NCBI GenBank assembly: GCA_003952965.2
Contig: CM025852.1
Span: forward strand, 23,336,308 to 23,400,307
Source of the DNA: Morella rubra
Lineage: Eukaryota > Streptophyta > Magnoliopsida > Fagales > Myricaceae
Length of the DNA: 64,000 nt
Direction: 5' to 3'
Shown: in pieces, positions 11,821 to 49,694 of the stretch
Numbering within the stretch: position 1 is the stretch's first letter
Layout: each line of letters opens with the position of its first letter
Notes under the pieces: model-generated
The model's input: only the letters and a program-made list of their open reading frames with translations
Database searches by the model: none
Told to the model about the DNA's origin: nothing
Made by a program: the position numbers and the translations under genes

Positions 11821-11984
11821 TGTAATTAGGATTAGTGATTGAGGAAATATTCGGTGCATCTTATTTAGACAAATTTAGGAGATTGTTTCCTTATTTGTGT
11901 ATCGCTATTGTTTTATAAATAGGAGCATATATCATGTACAGCAATTCATTCGACGGAATATAGAAAGATTTTTCCCTGTTTTCA
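11821..11984 (+). repeat. 3' LTR of copia A, 5'-truncated
   Basis: It matches 2972-3135 of the 5' LTR and lacks the first 41 bp. It abuts RT coding sequence directly, with no polypurine tract between. It ends in TTTTCA followed by the AAGTG duplication. Confidence 0.88.
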
Positions 11985-14900
11985 AAGTGTTCCCACAAAA
12001 ATAGCAATTTAGTACTGACCCAGATGCAAGTGCATATTCGTTCTGTTGCTTTCTCAATCTCATATACCTGATCCTAATCTAGAGAATCAAATGCTTGCCT
12101 TATTTTCATCATTTCTCTTGTTGAATTTGCAGCTCATTTGGGTCAAACAAGTTCTCTGGTTCTCTGCCATCTGAGCTTGGGAATCTAGTGAAATTAGAAG
12201 AGATGTAAGTACAATGCTGGACTTCGATCTTCAGTTTAAGTTCTGAAAATCTCTGAGGTGCATTTTGTGGGTAGGTGATGATGACTGTTGAAATGGTTCT
12301 ATGAAGCTTCTACTAGAATCAGCCACAGACTATAAAAACTTGGTGATAGAAGTCCTAGGAATATTTGTATCGCATGGTTTTGCATGTGCCAGACTTTATG
12401 TCAGACAAGAAATAAAAGTGATAATGTTGTTTTCTTGTTCACATTCTAAAACATGTAAGTAGTGGCAGAAATTATTTGGTGGATATGACATAGCTATTAC
12501 TGAGAGTTTATGCTGGCAGTCACATTTAGTGCGGATTTAATTTCCAGATGGTCCCCATGCTAACTTTTGGAGATTAACTAGTAGAGAGGTAGCAACTTGA
12601 ATGAGAATCCAGTGATGGTAGATACCTGTCTTTTGGTGGTTACATTCATTAGCAGTTATCACTCAATTTCCATATAAGCTGAGGGTAGGATATCAAATAT
12701 CAGTAGATTGACGAGTTGTTTGTTCACTCTGACAGCTACTTTGATAGTTCAGGAGTTAGCGGTGAGATTCCTTCTACATTTGCTAAATTGCAGAACCTCA
12801 GAATTGTAAGACCTTGCGGACCACCTTTTGCAATTGAATACTTTCTTAATCTGCGTACAAAGAAAGTTGATGATTGTTTGAGGAAATTTATCTTTTTGTC
12901 TCAGGTGGGCATATGACAATGAACTCACAGGCAGGATACCCGACTTCATAGGGAATTGGTAGCTTATTAACTTGTAAGACAATATTGCTAGCCCTATAGT
13001 TTTGGTTTGTTCACTCTGACAGCTACTTTGATAGTTCAGGAAAGCGGTGAGCTACATTTGCTAAATTTTTGTAGGAGGCTTGCAAGGTGAACTCTTTCGA
13101 AGGTCAATATACCCTCACACATTCTTTCCAGTGTTGACTAATGCTCGATGCAGCACAAAGAGTTGTTTCAAGGTAACTCTTTCGAAGGTCATATACCCTC
13201 AACATTTTCCAATTTGACTTCTCTGAAGGAGTTGTACGTGCCTACATCTCTTGGATAACTTTATTTTCATTTCTTTTTGGCATTTTGCAGACTCTGAAGC
13301 TAACAATCTCATCTTTGACATTTGTGTAGGAGAATAAGTGAAGTGTCTAATGGGAGCTCTTCACTGGAATTTATAAAGGATATGAAATCTCTAACTGTCT
13401 TGTAAGGCAACATCAAAGGAACTTAGAATTCAGAATCTCTTAATGATGATGTGTTATTTTCTGTTATTGTTGCTCCTCCAGATTTTGGTATAACCATTTC
13501 ATTACATATCTTGCAGAGTGCTGAGGAATAATAACATCTCTGACTCAATTCCATCTAATATAGGAGAATACGAAAGTTTGACACAGCTGTAAGTATTAAC
13601 TATTGGTACGACTATGTATGCACATGTGGAGCTGGTAATGCCTTAGGTTGAATTGAATATGATCCAATGCAACAGGAACAGGAACACTCTGTTATCTATT
13701 CGATGGTTACCCCAACTTGACAAAAGGAATTTATAAGCTTGCCATACTAAAGAGAAAAGACTGATATAATCTTGATATAATTATCAGGTTGTTTTGCATG
13801 GGTCGCAACATATTAAATCACCTTGTTTATCACTGAATACCAAAACTGCATTGTGTATCAACTTCATCCTATTTCTATTCGTCTTTGTCTCTGTCCTTTT
13901 CTTCCTCATTCTTTCTCATAGGGATGATTATCGGGCTTAAATTATCGGCTTAAGCCACATAAAGATCACACGTGTTACTTAATTGTAGATAACTAATTTT
14001 ATAAGTAGACATCCAGGTGATAATAACTGTTTTATTAGTCCATACAATAATATTATATTTTGTTTTCTAGGGATTTGAGCTTCAACAACATTAAAGGGCA
14101 GATTCCAGATTCACTTTTCTACTTGACTTCGCTCACCTACTTGTAATATACCACATTTTCGGAACTCCATGTTATACATCCTAACATACTCTTTTGTCTA
14201 TTGAGTGGTGTACTATTGATTTCATTTTCAGGTTTCTTGGGAATAACAATTTAAATGGCACCCTGCCTGAACAAAAAAGTACTTCTCTTCTCAACATGTG
14301 AGTAAACCAACTGAAGGAGTCCCCTTTTGATCGGTAAAAATGTATAAGGTTTATAAACCGTTTGATGTTCATATATGAAGGACATATAGTCTATCCGATG
14401 TTGAGAGATTGTACAGAATCTTCTGTGTTATTGGACATATGCTATTTTAGAGCAGTATTTTGGATAGCTATGGTTATTACATTCTAAAATCTTATATGAG
14501 AAAAGTGAGAACTTCTATATAGCAGACTATAACGATCATAATGGAGAAGATGCTTCTGCATTGGAAGATTCTGTATCTAGGTTTGTACTCAAGTTAGTCG
14601 AAGTTTTGTCCTCCATGTAGTAATATTGCTGAATACTATAATTGATTAAGAGCTGGAGTCTTTACTTGTTTGAAGTGTCCTTTATCTAGGGATTTGCATG
14701 TGTAGCTCATAGCATAAATAAGAGTGGGACTATGGGAGTAACAAAAATTATAGCAGCTTTGGATTCCGATATTGAGGCGTCAAAAGTTTATTCCAGAGCA
14801 TGAATGTCACTTGACTAATGCCTAATTGAGTAATGAAGACGGCATTGTTACCAACTGTATGGAGCAGGTCCTAACATCCTTGCACTCTTATGGTTGCAGA

Positions 14901-17900
14901 GATTTGTCTTACAATAATTTAGCGGGAAGCTTGCCTTCTTGGGTCAGCCAGCAAAATTTACAACTGTACGTTTACTAACGTTTGTGTCTTGGAAATTTTC
15001 TATATTCTATTTATTTTTCTGACATTCCCTAACTTGCTACCCTTGATTAACTTCCTATTTTTGTCTTTCCAACAATCATCCTACATCTGGAATTTTGTAT
15101 ACGTGCTTGCATACTCTTATTTTACTGATGGTGAAGCTGACATTGAGATCTTATGGTTATTACTATGCAGTAATCTTGTTGTTAACAACTTCACAATCGA
15201 CAGTTCAAACAGCGGGTAAATATCTCCATGCTTTACATTTTGCTTTTATTGGTCGAATGTTTCCAAGATGAATCTGGAACAAGAACAAATTGGTTTTTTC
15301 CCTTCCAGTTAAAAATGTTATTTGTCTCGTTCTAATTGGCTGCTGTCAACTACTTATGTTTTCAATTATGGCATAAGGCTATTGGAAACTGGCAGTCATG
15401 AGGCTCTGAACATGCAATTTTGGTGTCCCAAATAGTTTAAAAGAATTTTTTTCTTTTTTCAATTTTTTTCAGTATTGTGGAGTTCATCATTATCTGCTAA
15501 CTACTTCTGACAATTAGGATTGTTTACAAGCCTTATATTTTAAACAGAACACAAAGCTAACAGATAGTCAATCACTTCATCCCTGATATTCTCGTGCAAC
15601 CAATTTTCTTTGAGAACGATCTCACGCTTAAGAATTTTTTGCGTGCTTTCTGCTCTTTTTTGCACTTTACCTTTGTTATGTTCGTGTGTCGGTGTGTAAT
15701 AATAGGGTAACAGTATTAAATTTTGAGGCTAATAAATACCGGATACCTGGGCATTTGCCATATATCTACAGATTGTTTCAAACTTAGATCTGTTGAGGGA
15801 GACCTTATCACCTATCCTAACACATCACTAATCACCAGTTACTGAAGTATGAAAACCTTTAGAGTTAGAACGAGTCCAGCCAGGTTATTATCTTCTTACT
15901 GAGGAAATGCCTGTCCTTGCTAAACATCTGATCTATTCTCTCCTGACAGAGAACAGTGAGAGTAATCTAGAGTATAGAGCTGATGTGATACCTAGAAGAG
16001 CAGGGGTGACAATCAAAGCCCAATTGGAAAATGTAGAATTTTTTTTTCTTTGACATCATTTCTAAATGAAATAGACCAAAAGGAAAAGAAAAGGGCTAAG
16101 GTTAGATCTACCAATATATGTATAGAAATCCAATTCTGGCTCAAATAGTAGACATTTCTCTTCATTCTTTTCAGCTGTACTGTTGAGGATCAATTTCCAG
16201 TACTAGTTTTCCTGTTTTTTCTGTGCAATTCACAGTCGTAGTTACTTCAAGTGATTGCAATTGCTATCTTTCAATAAGCACAACTTATTTAAAAGACCTT
16301 TTTATCAGGGAAAATCATGGGCTAGAATTTTATCAGGTTTCTGTATTTGCACGTAACCAGGGGTCTATTTTACATTACAGGAGAGAGAACTTAAGCTGCA
16401 TGAGAATGTTGTTCCAATCAGATATAGCTGCTTGAAATATTTGCGTTTCATGTGCAACTTTACATTTCATATTCCTTGTCTGAGTCATTTCTCTTCTGCT
16501 TTTAGTGCTTTGCCTTCTGGTCTCGACTGTCTTCAACGGAAGCTTTCCTTGCAATCGAGGCTCTGGAATATGTAAGTACAATAGAAAACTTGCTTTCATT
16601 AGCAAATTGAGAGGCAGTAGTACGTATTGAGAGCAAACAAAGGGAAGATTTTCTACTCTCGGATTGGTGTTTCCAAGGAAGAACACCATGATAGAACTTC
16701 AGATGTTTTCAAAACAATGGTATAGTCATGAAAATTGGATCTAGCTTGGCGAAGGGCTAGATTGGCGACATGCATCAGAATAGTTTATCAACCAAAATAT
16801 TTCTGTTCAAGAAAATGATGTCACGTAGGAAAAAGAATATCAAGGGCAATGAACTTCTGCCAAGAAGCCTTCCATGGAGATATTTACATAGTATGCAGAG
16901 CTCAGATTTGAGTATATCAATCTTTTGTCCATACTGCTAAGTCAAATATTCAAGTAACAGATGAATTGAACAATTTTACAACTAACACCCTAGTTTCTTT
17001 GTGATAGACTACTTAAATTAGGAAGGAAGTTCACCATAGAAATGCATAACACGCTTATGTACATATCACTTAATACATATTTTGACCCAGTAAATTTGTT
17101 TATCTTTCCTGCCCGTAGACAGTGATAAGGCTTCTTTATTTCAGATTACAACTTTGGAATTAAGTGTGGTGGTACTCAGATTACCTCTTCAAGTGGGATT
17201 GTCTATGAGAGCGATAATGAGACACTTGGTCCTGCTACTTATTACGTAACTAACACAAACAGGTGGGCAGTTAGCAATGTTGGATATTCTACCGGGTCGA
17301 ACATGTATACAACTACTTCACACGTCAATTCACAACTTTAGATTCAGAGCTGTTCCAGACAGCCCGAATCTCTGCTTCATCATTGAGATACTATGGCTTG
17401 GGACTCGAGAACGGCAACTACACTGTGAATCTCCAGTTTGTTGAAACAGTTATTGAAAACCCTCCCACATGGAAAAGTCTTGGGAGGCGTGTCTTTGATA
17501 TTTATATTCAGGTATGCATCATGTTACAGAACTGTTCTGGAATCAGAGCATTTTCTTTTGACTTGACTAGAGGCTAGGATGAATAAGTCCACTTCTTTGG
17601 CCTTCTACAATGTGTGGATCTTTCCCCTTCCCCTAATTAACCAAGATAAAAAAAGAGAGACTAGAGGCTAGGACGACCTCAAAAAGTCTTATATAAGTAT
17701 TAATTCTTTTCAATAATCTAGCTGAGTTTATATTTCTGAAACAAAGCAAGTAACAAATGTGTACCACATTGATTGACTGTCTTACTCATGAATCTAGATA
17801 TTACCTTGACCGTGACAGATATTGACAACCACAGGTCCTGTATTTTTCCTTCTCCACAGCATGTCTTTAGCCATGATTTGTTTTCCAGAACTTTAGTTGA

Positions 17901-19078
17901 GTATGACACAACACTAGCCTCTGTAATTTCTATACAATATTTTTTGACTAAAAATAGTTTTGGAATCTAGATTGTCTATAACCACGGTCAGAATCTTGAA
18001 TGAAACTTTTGATGTTGTCCCTCTTCTATTTCCCTATGACCATAGCCACCTTTCTTTTATATTCGGTTGTGGGTTTTGTTTAATTCTGGATTTATCTATT
18101 CCAGGGGAATCGTGTTTCAAAAGATTTTGACATACGTAAGGAGGCTGGTGGTGTGTCTTACCAACCTGTTCAATGGAATATAAGGAGGTTCAGGTATCTG
18201 AAAACTACCTTGAAATCCATCTCTTTTGGGCTGGAAAAGGGACTTGCTGCATACCCACACAAGGTTCTTATGGGCCTTCTATTTCAGCCATCAGTGCTAC
18301 CCCAGGTAATATAGTGCAAAGGCAATAGATGCATTTCAGAAGATTAGGTACTGCTTTCCTCACATGCTGTACCATGTTATCGACTACTTTTCTCTTGATA
18401 GATTTTGAGCCCACTGTTAGTAACAAACCTCCAAGCAGCAAGAAGAACAGGACTGGTCTGATTGTGGTATTGTTGTTGGTGCTGGAGTTTTAAGCTTGTC
18501 TATCTATTTTGATGGTTTTCTATATTGCTCGACGAAGAAAACAAGATTCCAACCAATGAAGAAGGTAAGCCAACAATCATATTGCACACCAGTAACAGGT
18601 ACCAAACTTTATTCAGTTGTGGTCTATCTATAGCACAGAAAGAAAGAGATTGGAGCTGTTGCTTACATTTGATTCTATTTTACTGCTTTATGATTGGAGT
18701 GGCCTCTGCATACTGCATATTGTGTCAAGTACAAACTGCACTGTACAATATCATGTCTGCATACGAATAGCTGGATTCAAGGCATTTTTATCAAAACCTC
18801 TTCTTTATATCTGCAAGTCATAAAAAATTTGCATCTTCAAATACACTTCGCGAAAAGTAGGCAGTAACATAAGAAATTTGGCCAATGAAACCCCATGTAT
18901 ATGCAACATCCAATGTGTTCTTGTTATTAAACCTCCCATCTTCAGTCCATCAGCATCTTTGAGAAGAACACATTGATGGTTGATGCTTAAGAAAAGGGAA
19001 CTTTCTGAGATTCAACATGTAAAAATATGCTGCATTTTCTGCTCAAGAAAATTGATTCAAACTTGTGTTTATGTTGGA

Positions 19079-22376
<3,298 letters not shown>

Positions 22377-23030
22377 AAATTGGTGTCTATTTTTGTCTCA
22401 TTCCTTTTCTGGTTCAGGATAAATCTACACTGTATATACTTCAATCTCCAGGCATAATATGTAATTTTTCGAAAAATGTACTTTGTCTTATTTTTAAAAT
22501 ATCCTAAGAATCCAACAGGATATGCGGGAATCCCATGAGACTGATGTATGGAAGTTATTGGCTTTGGATGTCAGATTATCTGCAGCTTTTTATGGCTCCA
22601 ACTGAGTTGCTTGCTAATTAGATTTCTCAGTACGGAGGTGTTTTTGTACAAAACAAGTGGGAGAATCTTAGCTCTCAACAGAAGCCATTTTTGTCATTTT
22701 TCGTAACCGAAAATTCCGGTAGAATTGTTGCCGCAGTTCTTTTTTCTTAAAAAAAAAATTGTCCTCGGTTACTCAAAAGTCCGCTGCCCCTCTATCCCAT
22801 TCCCACGACCCCTCCCTTTCTCCCCGAGTCCCTCCCCCGGATATCTCTCCCACACTTTGATCTGTGGACTGTATTCTAAATGCTACTTTAGTTTTGTTAA
22901 TCTATTAGATTCATAGTGAGAGCGCAGATCTACTTCATCTGGAAATGGCACAACTCTGTTGACTAACCCTTTTTTTTATGATAAGTAGTGGATTCCATAG
23001 CTGCAGAAAAAGAGCATATTACACCAAACC

Positions 23031-23160
23031 CCATTGTCGCACCTCAAAAGCCCATTTTCCTCGCGGGTATCCATTGGAACTTCCAGTCTCTATGTGCCTT
23101 GAGCGCCTCCCGAATACGCGCCACAATGTCATGAATTAACCGGCTCGGACTATCATTCAG
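23031..23160 (-). pseudogene. Fragment of a LINE-type RNase H-like (RVT_3) domain
   Basis: The minus-strand translation gives a short stretch, SRLIHDIVARIREALKAHRD followed by WKFQWIPARK. It resembles the C-terminal part of the RNase H-like domain common in plant LINE polyproteins. It is too short to function, and the ends are not defined. Confidence 0.4.
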
Positions 23161-24201
23161 GTTTGGTCCGCGGCATAGGATCTGAGAATCACTTTGATTG
23201 GTCTAGATTTAGAGATTGGTTCATACAAAAAGTGACGTGCCAAACAAAATTTTATATTACGATTCTATCTATTTTTAGCCACCTGTAATCTTTACTAACC
23301 ATCCAGTGGAAGGAGAATAATTCAAAATTTTGTATTTTTGTGAGTGGCTGAAATCGGTTTCATCTATTCTGGTAACCACCTTTAATCTCTACTAACGTCT
23401 GAAACAAGAATAATTCGCACAGACATTTAAGATTGGTTTTGATGTCCGAACCGCCATTGAAAAGGTATTCGGTATATCTGACCGTTCGAGAAGCTTGAGC
23501 TTGTCCCTCTGTACATTAAAAGTTGCAGCCTCACGCCTGGTTTTGGGGCGTGTAATTCACCGAACTGCATTCAAATTTATTTTTTTTTTTTAAAAAATAC
23601 ATTTTATATTATTTAATTACTACAAATTTTAAAATTTACACCTCAACGTAACATCATACGGCACTATTCAAATTACTAACATATTTTACATTTGCTATTC
23701 GAACTGCCAAACGTAATACAATGTTACGTAATACAATGTGACTTAAATTGTCAATAGATTTATATTTTACAGCCTGTACTTGTTTTAAAACTTCAAGTTC
23801 ATTTCATCTAAAAGTTCGCATTGAGTGCGAAAATAGAATATCTCATGTTACAGCAAAATAATTTTGTTAGAGTTTAGTTCGATAATTGAAAAGATAATTT
23901 AATTGGAGATGAGACAATGGCAACTAAAATCAGGTTCCAAAATAATTAGTCAATACATTAAGAATTGAGATACTTTGTAATTCTTTGTTTGAATTGTACT
24001 GTAAAATTTTAAAAGAGATAGACATAATAGACGGACCACATCGTATGATCTAAATTATCCGAAATTTTATATTAACAAATATGAGCAATATTAAATAGTG
24101 TAAAATTTACTTGTTATATCTATCTTTTTCTTAATTCTAGAAAAAAATAATGATAGGAAACATTGAACAACCTTTTATGTTATCCCATAATACTGTGGTA
24201 G

Positions 24202-24621
24202 TTGGATAACCTTCGACTACTTGCAACGCGCTTTGTCCTCTTAGGACCGCATCATAAGCCGAGGAGAGTTGCGGCCTCCCTCGCCAAAATCTTTAAAAAG
24301 AAGAAAAAAAACAAAGCGAAGCTAATTGATAGTTTGTTGGACATTCTCATACTTGTAATACAACAATATAAACCACAAATTCCAGCTGGCCAGCCTCTAG
24401 GTTATGGTAAGCTACCTTGGTTGTCTGTTAATTTTCGGTTTACCAAGAAAATGTATGAGATTTATTGTACATTTTTTGTCCGCATTTTTAGATTACTGAC
24501 GTACGGAAAGAAAAATATACGAAAGGAAATAATTGATCATTTTCGTTCAGGTCTTTCCATGAAAAATTACAAAATATTACACTGTAATATTTGTAGTAAG
24601 CTACGTTTTCGATTAAGCTAG
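24202..24621 (+). CDS. Unrecognised open frame, 139 codons
   Basis: An ATG-started frame with a basic segment rich in lysine (residues about 30-38) and a hydrophobic stretch (LLDILILVIQQY). A GT donor-like site (ttatggtaagct) lies inside, near 24404, so the left part could be an exon. I do not recognise it. It sits in AT-rich sequence where long frames occur by chance, and no neighbouring exon was found. It could equally be spurious. Confidence 0.15.
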   Translation: MDNLRLLATRFVLLGPHHKPRRVAASLAKIFKKKKKNKAKLIDSLLDILILVIQQYKPQIPAGQPLGYGKLPWLSVNFRFTKKMYEIYCTFFVRIFRLLTYGKKNIRKEIIDHFRSGLSMKNYKILHCNICSKLRFRLS

Positions 24622-25737
24622 TGTCTTCTTTTTTTGTCAATTGAAAATTTGAGAAATATCATAATATGACTCATATTTATGGATAAAAATTAAATTGAAT
24701 CTCATAATTTTTAATTTATTTTTTTAGGCCCCATTAGTTTGAAAAGATATCAATCCTTGCTTTCTGTTTAATTTAGCCATTAAATTCAGACAAAAAGTGG
24801 TGTGGTTGATGAAAAACCCTTCAAAAAGAAAAAATTAGAAATAAAAATAAAAATAAAAATTATAAATATAAAAACAAAATATTATTATTTATTTTTATAT
24901 TATTTATTTAACTTTTCTTTTTTTAGTCATCAATCTTAAAGAGGCATTTTGATAATTTTCTGTTTGATTTAACATCAATTGAATGGAAGGGGAGAATTGA
25001 TGTCTTTTAAAACTTATGGGACATAAAAAATAAATTAAAAGTTACAAGGTCAAATTTGATTTTTTTTTTTCCCCATAAATATGTGACCTATTAGATGATC
25101 CTCTTGAAAATTATTTTTGAGTGCATCTCTTTTCGGATGGATATTTTAATAGCTCTTTCACTATTGATTAACTGAATTGACGTGGAATTTTTCGTGAAAA
25201 AAATTACATTTGAAGTTTAAAGTTAAATAAAATGTATTTCTATATTTTGAAATTACCTTATACAATAATTTTTTTCGGGACAAGGTTATGGTCAAGTCCT
25301 GAGAGATTATAATAAAATGGTTCAAATTCAACCATCGAATTAATAACTTCTATAGACAATCTAGATTAAGTTCTTAAAAAGAAAAAAAGAGAGCAGATGA
25401 ACCCTTAATGGATTAAGTAAGTAATTTGATCTATATCACAGATATACCTGGTTAATACCGCGGCGGAATGAAAACCGCTTTTAAAAACCTTATTTATTTT
25501 GTCTTGTTTTCTAAGACGTGATGTTGTTTAATTTGTAGTATTATTATTTGTAGATAACAATTTTGACACGGTTATGCTCGAAGTGTGAAAAGATCCTTAA
25601 ACTTTTAATCGTCAGCTGCCGCAACTTGAAAATCCTTATTTACACGTACTAATCATCAAACGATTATACTCTTCTTTATTCCTTCTCTTATCCAAATGAT
25701 CAAGACTAATTCAATTCATAATCTCCAAAGTCAGATA

Positions 25738-26010
25738 CTCACAACCTACCGTTTGGCGACCTCGAAGGCATGAATCAACTTGCTGTTCCTCGTCAACTTG
25801 ACCCGTAATCGGATACCTATAGTACTCCCTTCCTTGAGCCGCCAGACCGATGTAATCGGCCGCTGTTGTTGAGAACTTGAGAGACAGCGATGGGTTTTGA
25901 CCATCATCAGAATAAAAGTGAGTTGACCTGAAACCCGATAGCTACTTGCTACCAAAGTTGCCACCCACGCCAGCGGGTGGATGAGGCGCAGAATAAGAAC
26001 CCCTAACCAA
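25738..26010 (-). pseudogene. Unidentified coding-like remnant with an in-frame stop
   Basis: One minus-strand frame reads from about 26020 down to 25738 with protein-like composition (stretches STHFYSDDGQNPSLSLKF and GREYYRYPITGQVDEEQQ) but has a TAG near 25945. GC content is higher than in the surrounding sequence. I do not recognise the family. It could be an exon end or a decayed gene copy. Confidence 0.25.
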
Positions 26011-26287
26011 AGCTTCGATCAGGATAAACTAAAATGATTTTAAAAAGCAAGCTCGGCTTTCTGTTTCCTAGTGGCCTAGTGGGGAGATTTCAATATTCAG
26101 CATAAGCAGCAGGATAAGTATGGAGGAGTTGTTTATTTAGCAAATACGTTTTGTCAGATCACGTACTAGTCAGAGTAGTGAGGGGGAATCCAGTATTTTC
26201 TTGATCTACTAATGCGCTCTTTCTTTGGCTCTGCAACTCAGCCCTCTTCTAATTCAATCGCACAGAGAAGGATTAAAGGCTACTGCC

Positions 26288-48165
<21,878 letters not shown>

Positions 48166-48407
48166 AAATTGGTGTCTATTTTCGTTCTCATTCCTTTTCT
48201 GGCTCAGGATAGATCTACACCGTATATACTTGAATCGCCAAGCATAATTCATAATTTTGTGAAAAATGGACTTAATTTGTTGTAAAACCAATCTTTCATT
48301 TTCACTTTTGGCACATTCCATATGGGTTGTACAGACTTGGCATGCATATGGCACTATCATGTGAAGATTTACTATGCTTTTTCATGACGAGAATTTTCTT
48401 CATTACA
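48166..48407 (+). other. 3' flank and probable 3' UTR of receptor-kinase copy 2
   Basis: The first roughly 115 bp after the stop match the 3' flank of copy 1 (22377-22490), as expected for shared 3' UTR. No clear polyadenylation signal was picked out. The tandem duplicated block begins at about 48408. Confidence 0.55.
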
Positions 48408-49694
48408 AGTCAACGGTAACTATTGTCTTGAAGTGCTAGTAAAATAAATGAGAACCTAGGGCGTTAATTGCGGAGGTCTACTTGACAAGACCATGAATTT
48501 ATATCTTATCCATTTTTTGAAGTGAAATTTTTTGTTAAGTGAACTAGTTCAGACCAAGGTGGCCAGGTTTTGCTTGTAAGCCTTGACACTGGGGTTGAAA
48601 GTACAGGTTGTGTGGAATGGAATGCGGTTCTATGTCATATCTTTAGGTTTCTTTTACCATCTATTTGGATGGAGGATTTAGGAAGCAACAGAACAGGAAG
48701 GAACGGTTTGATGCATACATGGGATAGGGAAATGGATGGAATGGATTAGGGTTCTATAACTATTGAGTGGATGGAACATTCATTCCTCTCAGCAACTAAT
48801 TGTGTGCAATTTCCTTTTTACTCTTCACAAATGAAGGAACCACTACAGTAACCAGATCGGTGTATGCCGTAGATGCCTTATTTGTGGTCGTAGGGAGTCA
48901 TATCTGGATTTAGCCTTTAAGTTTGAGACCCTTGAGAGTGGAAAGTTAGATGATGTTACAGGAAACTGAGAGTTAAGCTTGTCTAATTTCAAGATCAACC
49001 GAGGTATTTAGAATGCATACAAGAAGCTGCAAGAAGAATTGTGGCAGATGAAAAAGGCCAAGTAGAGCTCAGCGACTAGGCTCAAGATTCTCTACTTCTT
49101 GCTTGTGTAAAAAGCTTCTCATTGTCGAGCGTAAACTTTATCGGGGCCACAATAGTTGTACAGAAATGTTAGTTGTACAGAAATTTCAGTTGGATATCAA
49201 AAGGGCTGAAAATGAAGTACTTGAAGAAAAACTTTATTCCATTCACATAAGAGAAACACGAAGGTTACATGGATGTTTATAGTCTACGATGAGACTTTAT
49301 AACTTATCTAAATCAAGTTCACATAACTCATCATAGTAAATTCCATGTAACTCCCACGTAATGAAAAAGCTAACAGACTTTGTAACCCTTCAACTTTGTA
49401 ACTTATGAGAACATCAAAAGACATAACCTCCTGTCCTCCCCCATCGACTAATTTATTGAAAATAAACTACAGTTAAAAGTTTAATAACTAACATCCTATC
49501 CTCTGCAATATTTGCTTGGGAGAAAAAATCAAGCATGTCTATTGCACCACAATTCTTGTACAAACTTTATCAGCAAGAGCAGAGAGCTCATTAGGAGCTT
49601 CATGTAGACATGCATCTATTCAAAACCATCGGTTGTGGAATTATGCAGATACAAAATCTGCATAAAAGAAGAGTACAAATATGGAACCCCCATC

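Larger units (their letters stand above)
2931..11984 (+). mobile_element. Ty1-copia element A, inserted in intron 5 of receptor-kinase copy 1
   Basis: LTR ends are TG...CA and a perfect 5-bp target duplication AAGTG flanks the element (2926-2930 and 11985-11989). The paralogous intron at about 30020-30035 reads straight through the site, which proves the insertion. Order is 5' LTR, primer site, gag, protease, integrase, then (after the nested element B) the rest of integrase and the start of reverse transcriptase. The element is dead: gag and pol carry many stops, most of RT and all of RNase H are missing, and the 3' LTR lacks its first 41 bp. By hand count the shared 164 bp of the LTRs differ at about 9 positions. 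INT precedes RT, which is the copia gene order. Confidence 0.93.
22377..26287. other. Intergenic region between the two receptor-kinase copies
   Basis: The first roughly 110 bp resemble the 3' flank of copy 2 (48166-48280) and are probably 3' UTR. Beyond that the sequence is mostly AT-rich and non-coding. It contains a minus-strand RNase H-like scrap near 23.1 kb, an unrecognised open frame at 24202-24621, an unrecognised minus-strand coding-like stretch near 25.7-26.0 kb, and simple A/T tracts near 23.58 and 24.84 kb. The last few hundred bases should hold the promoter of copy 2; I see no unambiguous TATA box there. Confidence 0.6.

Noticed and set aside
13007..13131. An additional functional LRR exon in copy 1
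   Set aside because: The blocks are partial copies of exons 7 and 9 with indels and broken frames.
18525..18823. Open frames after exon 19 of copy 1 as a separate gene
   Set aside because: They extend exon 19 into intron 19 sequence that is shared with copy 2 and has no domain.
26225..26287. In-frame TTG-started N-terminal extension of receptor-kinase copy 2
   Set aside because: Non-ATG start; the ATG at 26288 has a good context and begins a typical signal peptide.
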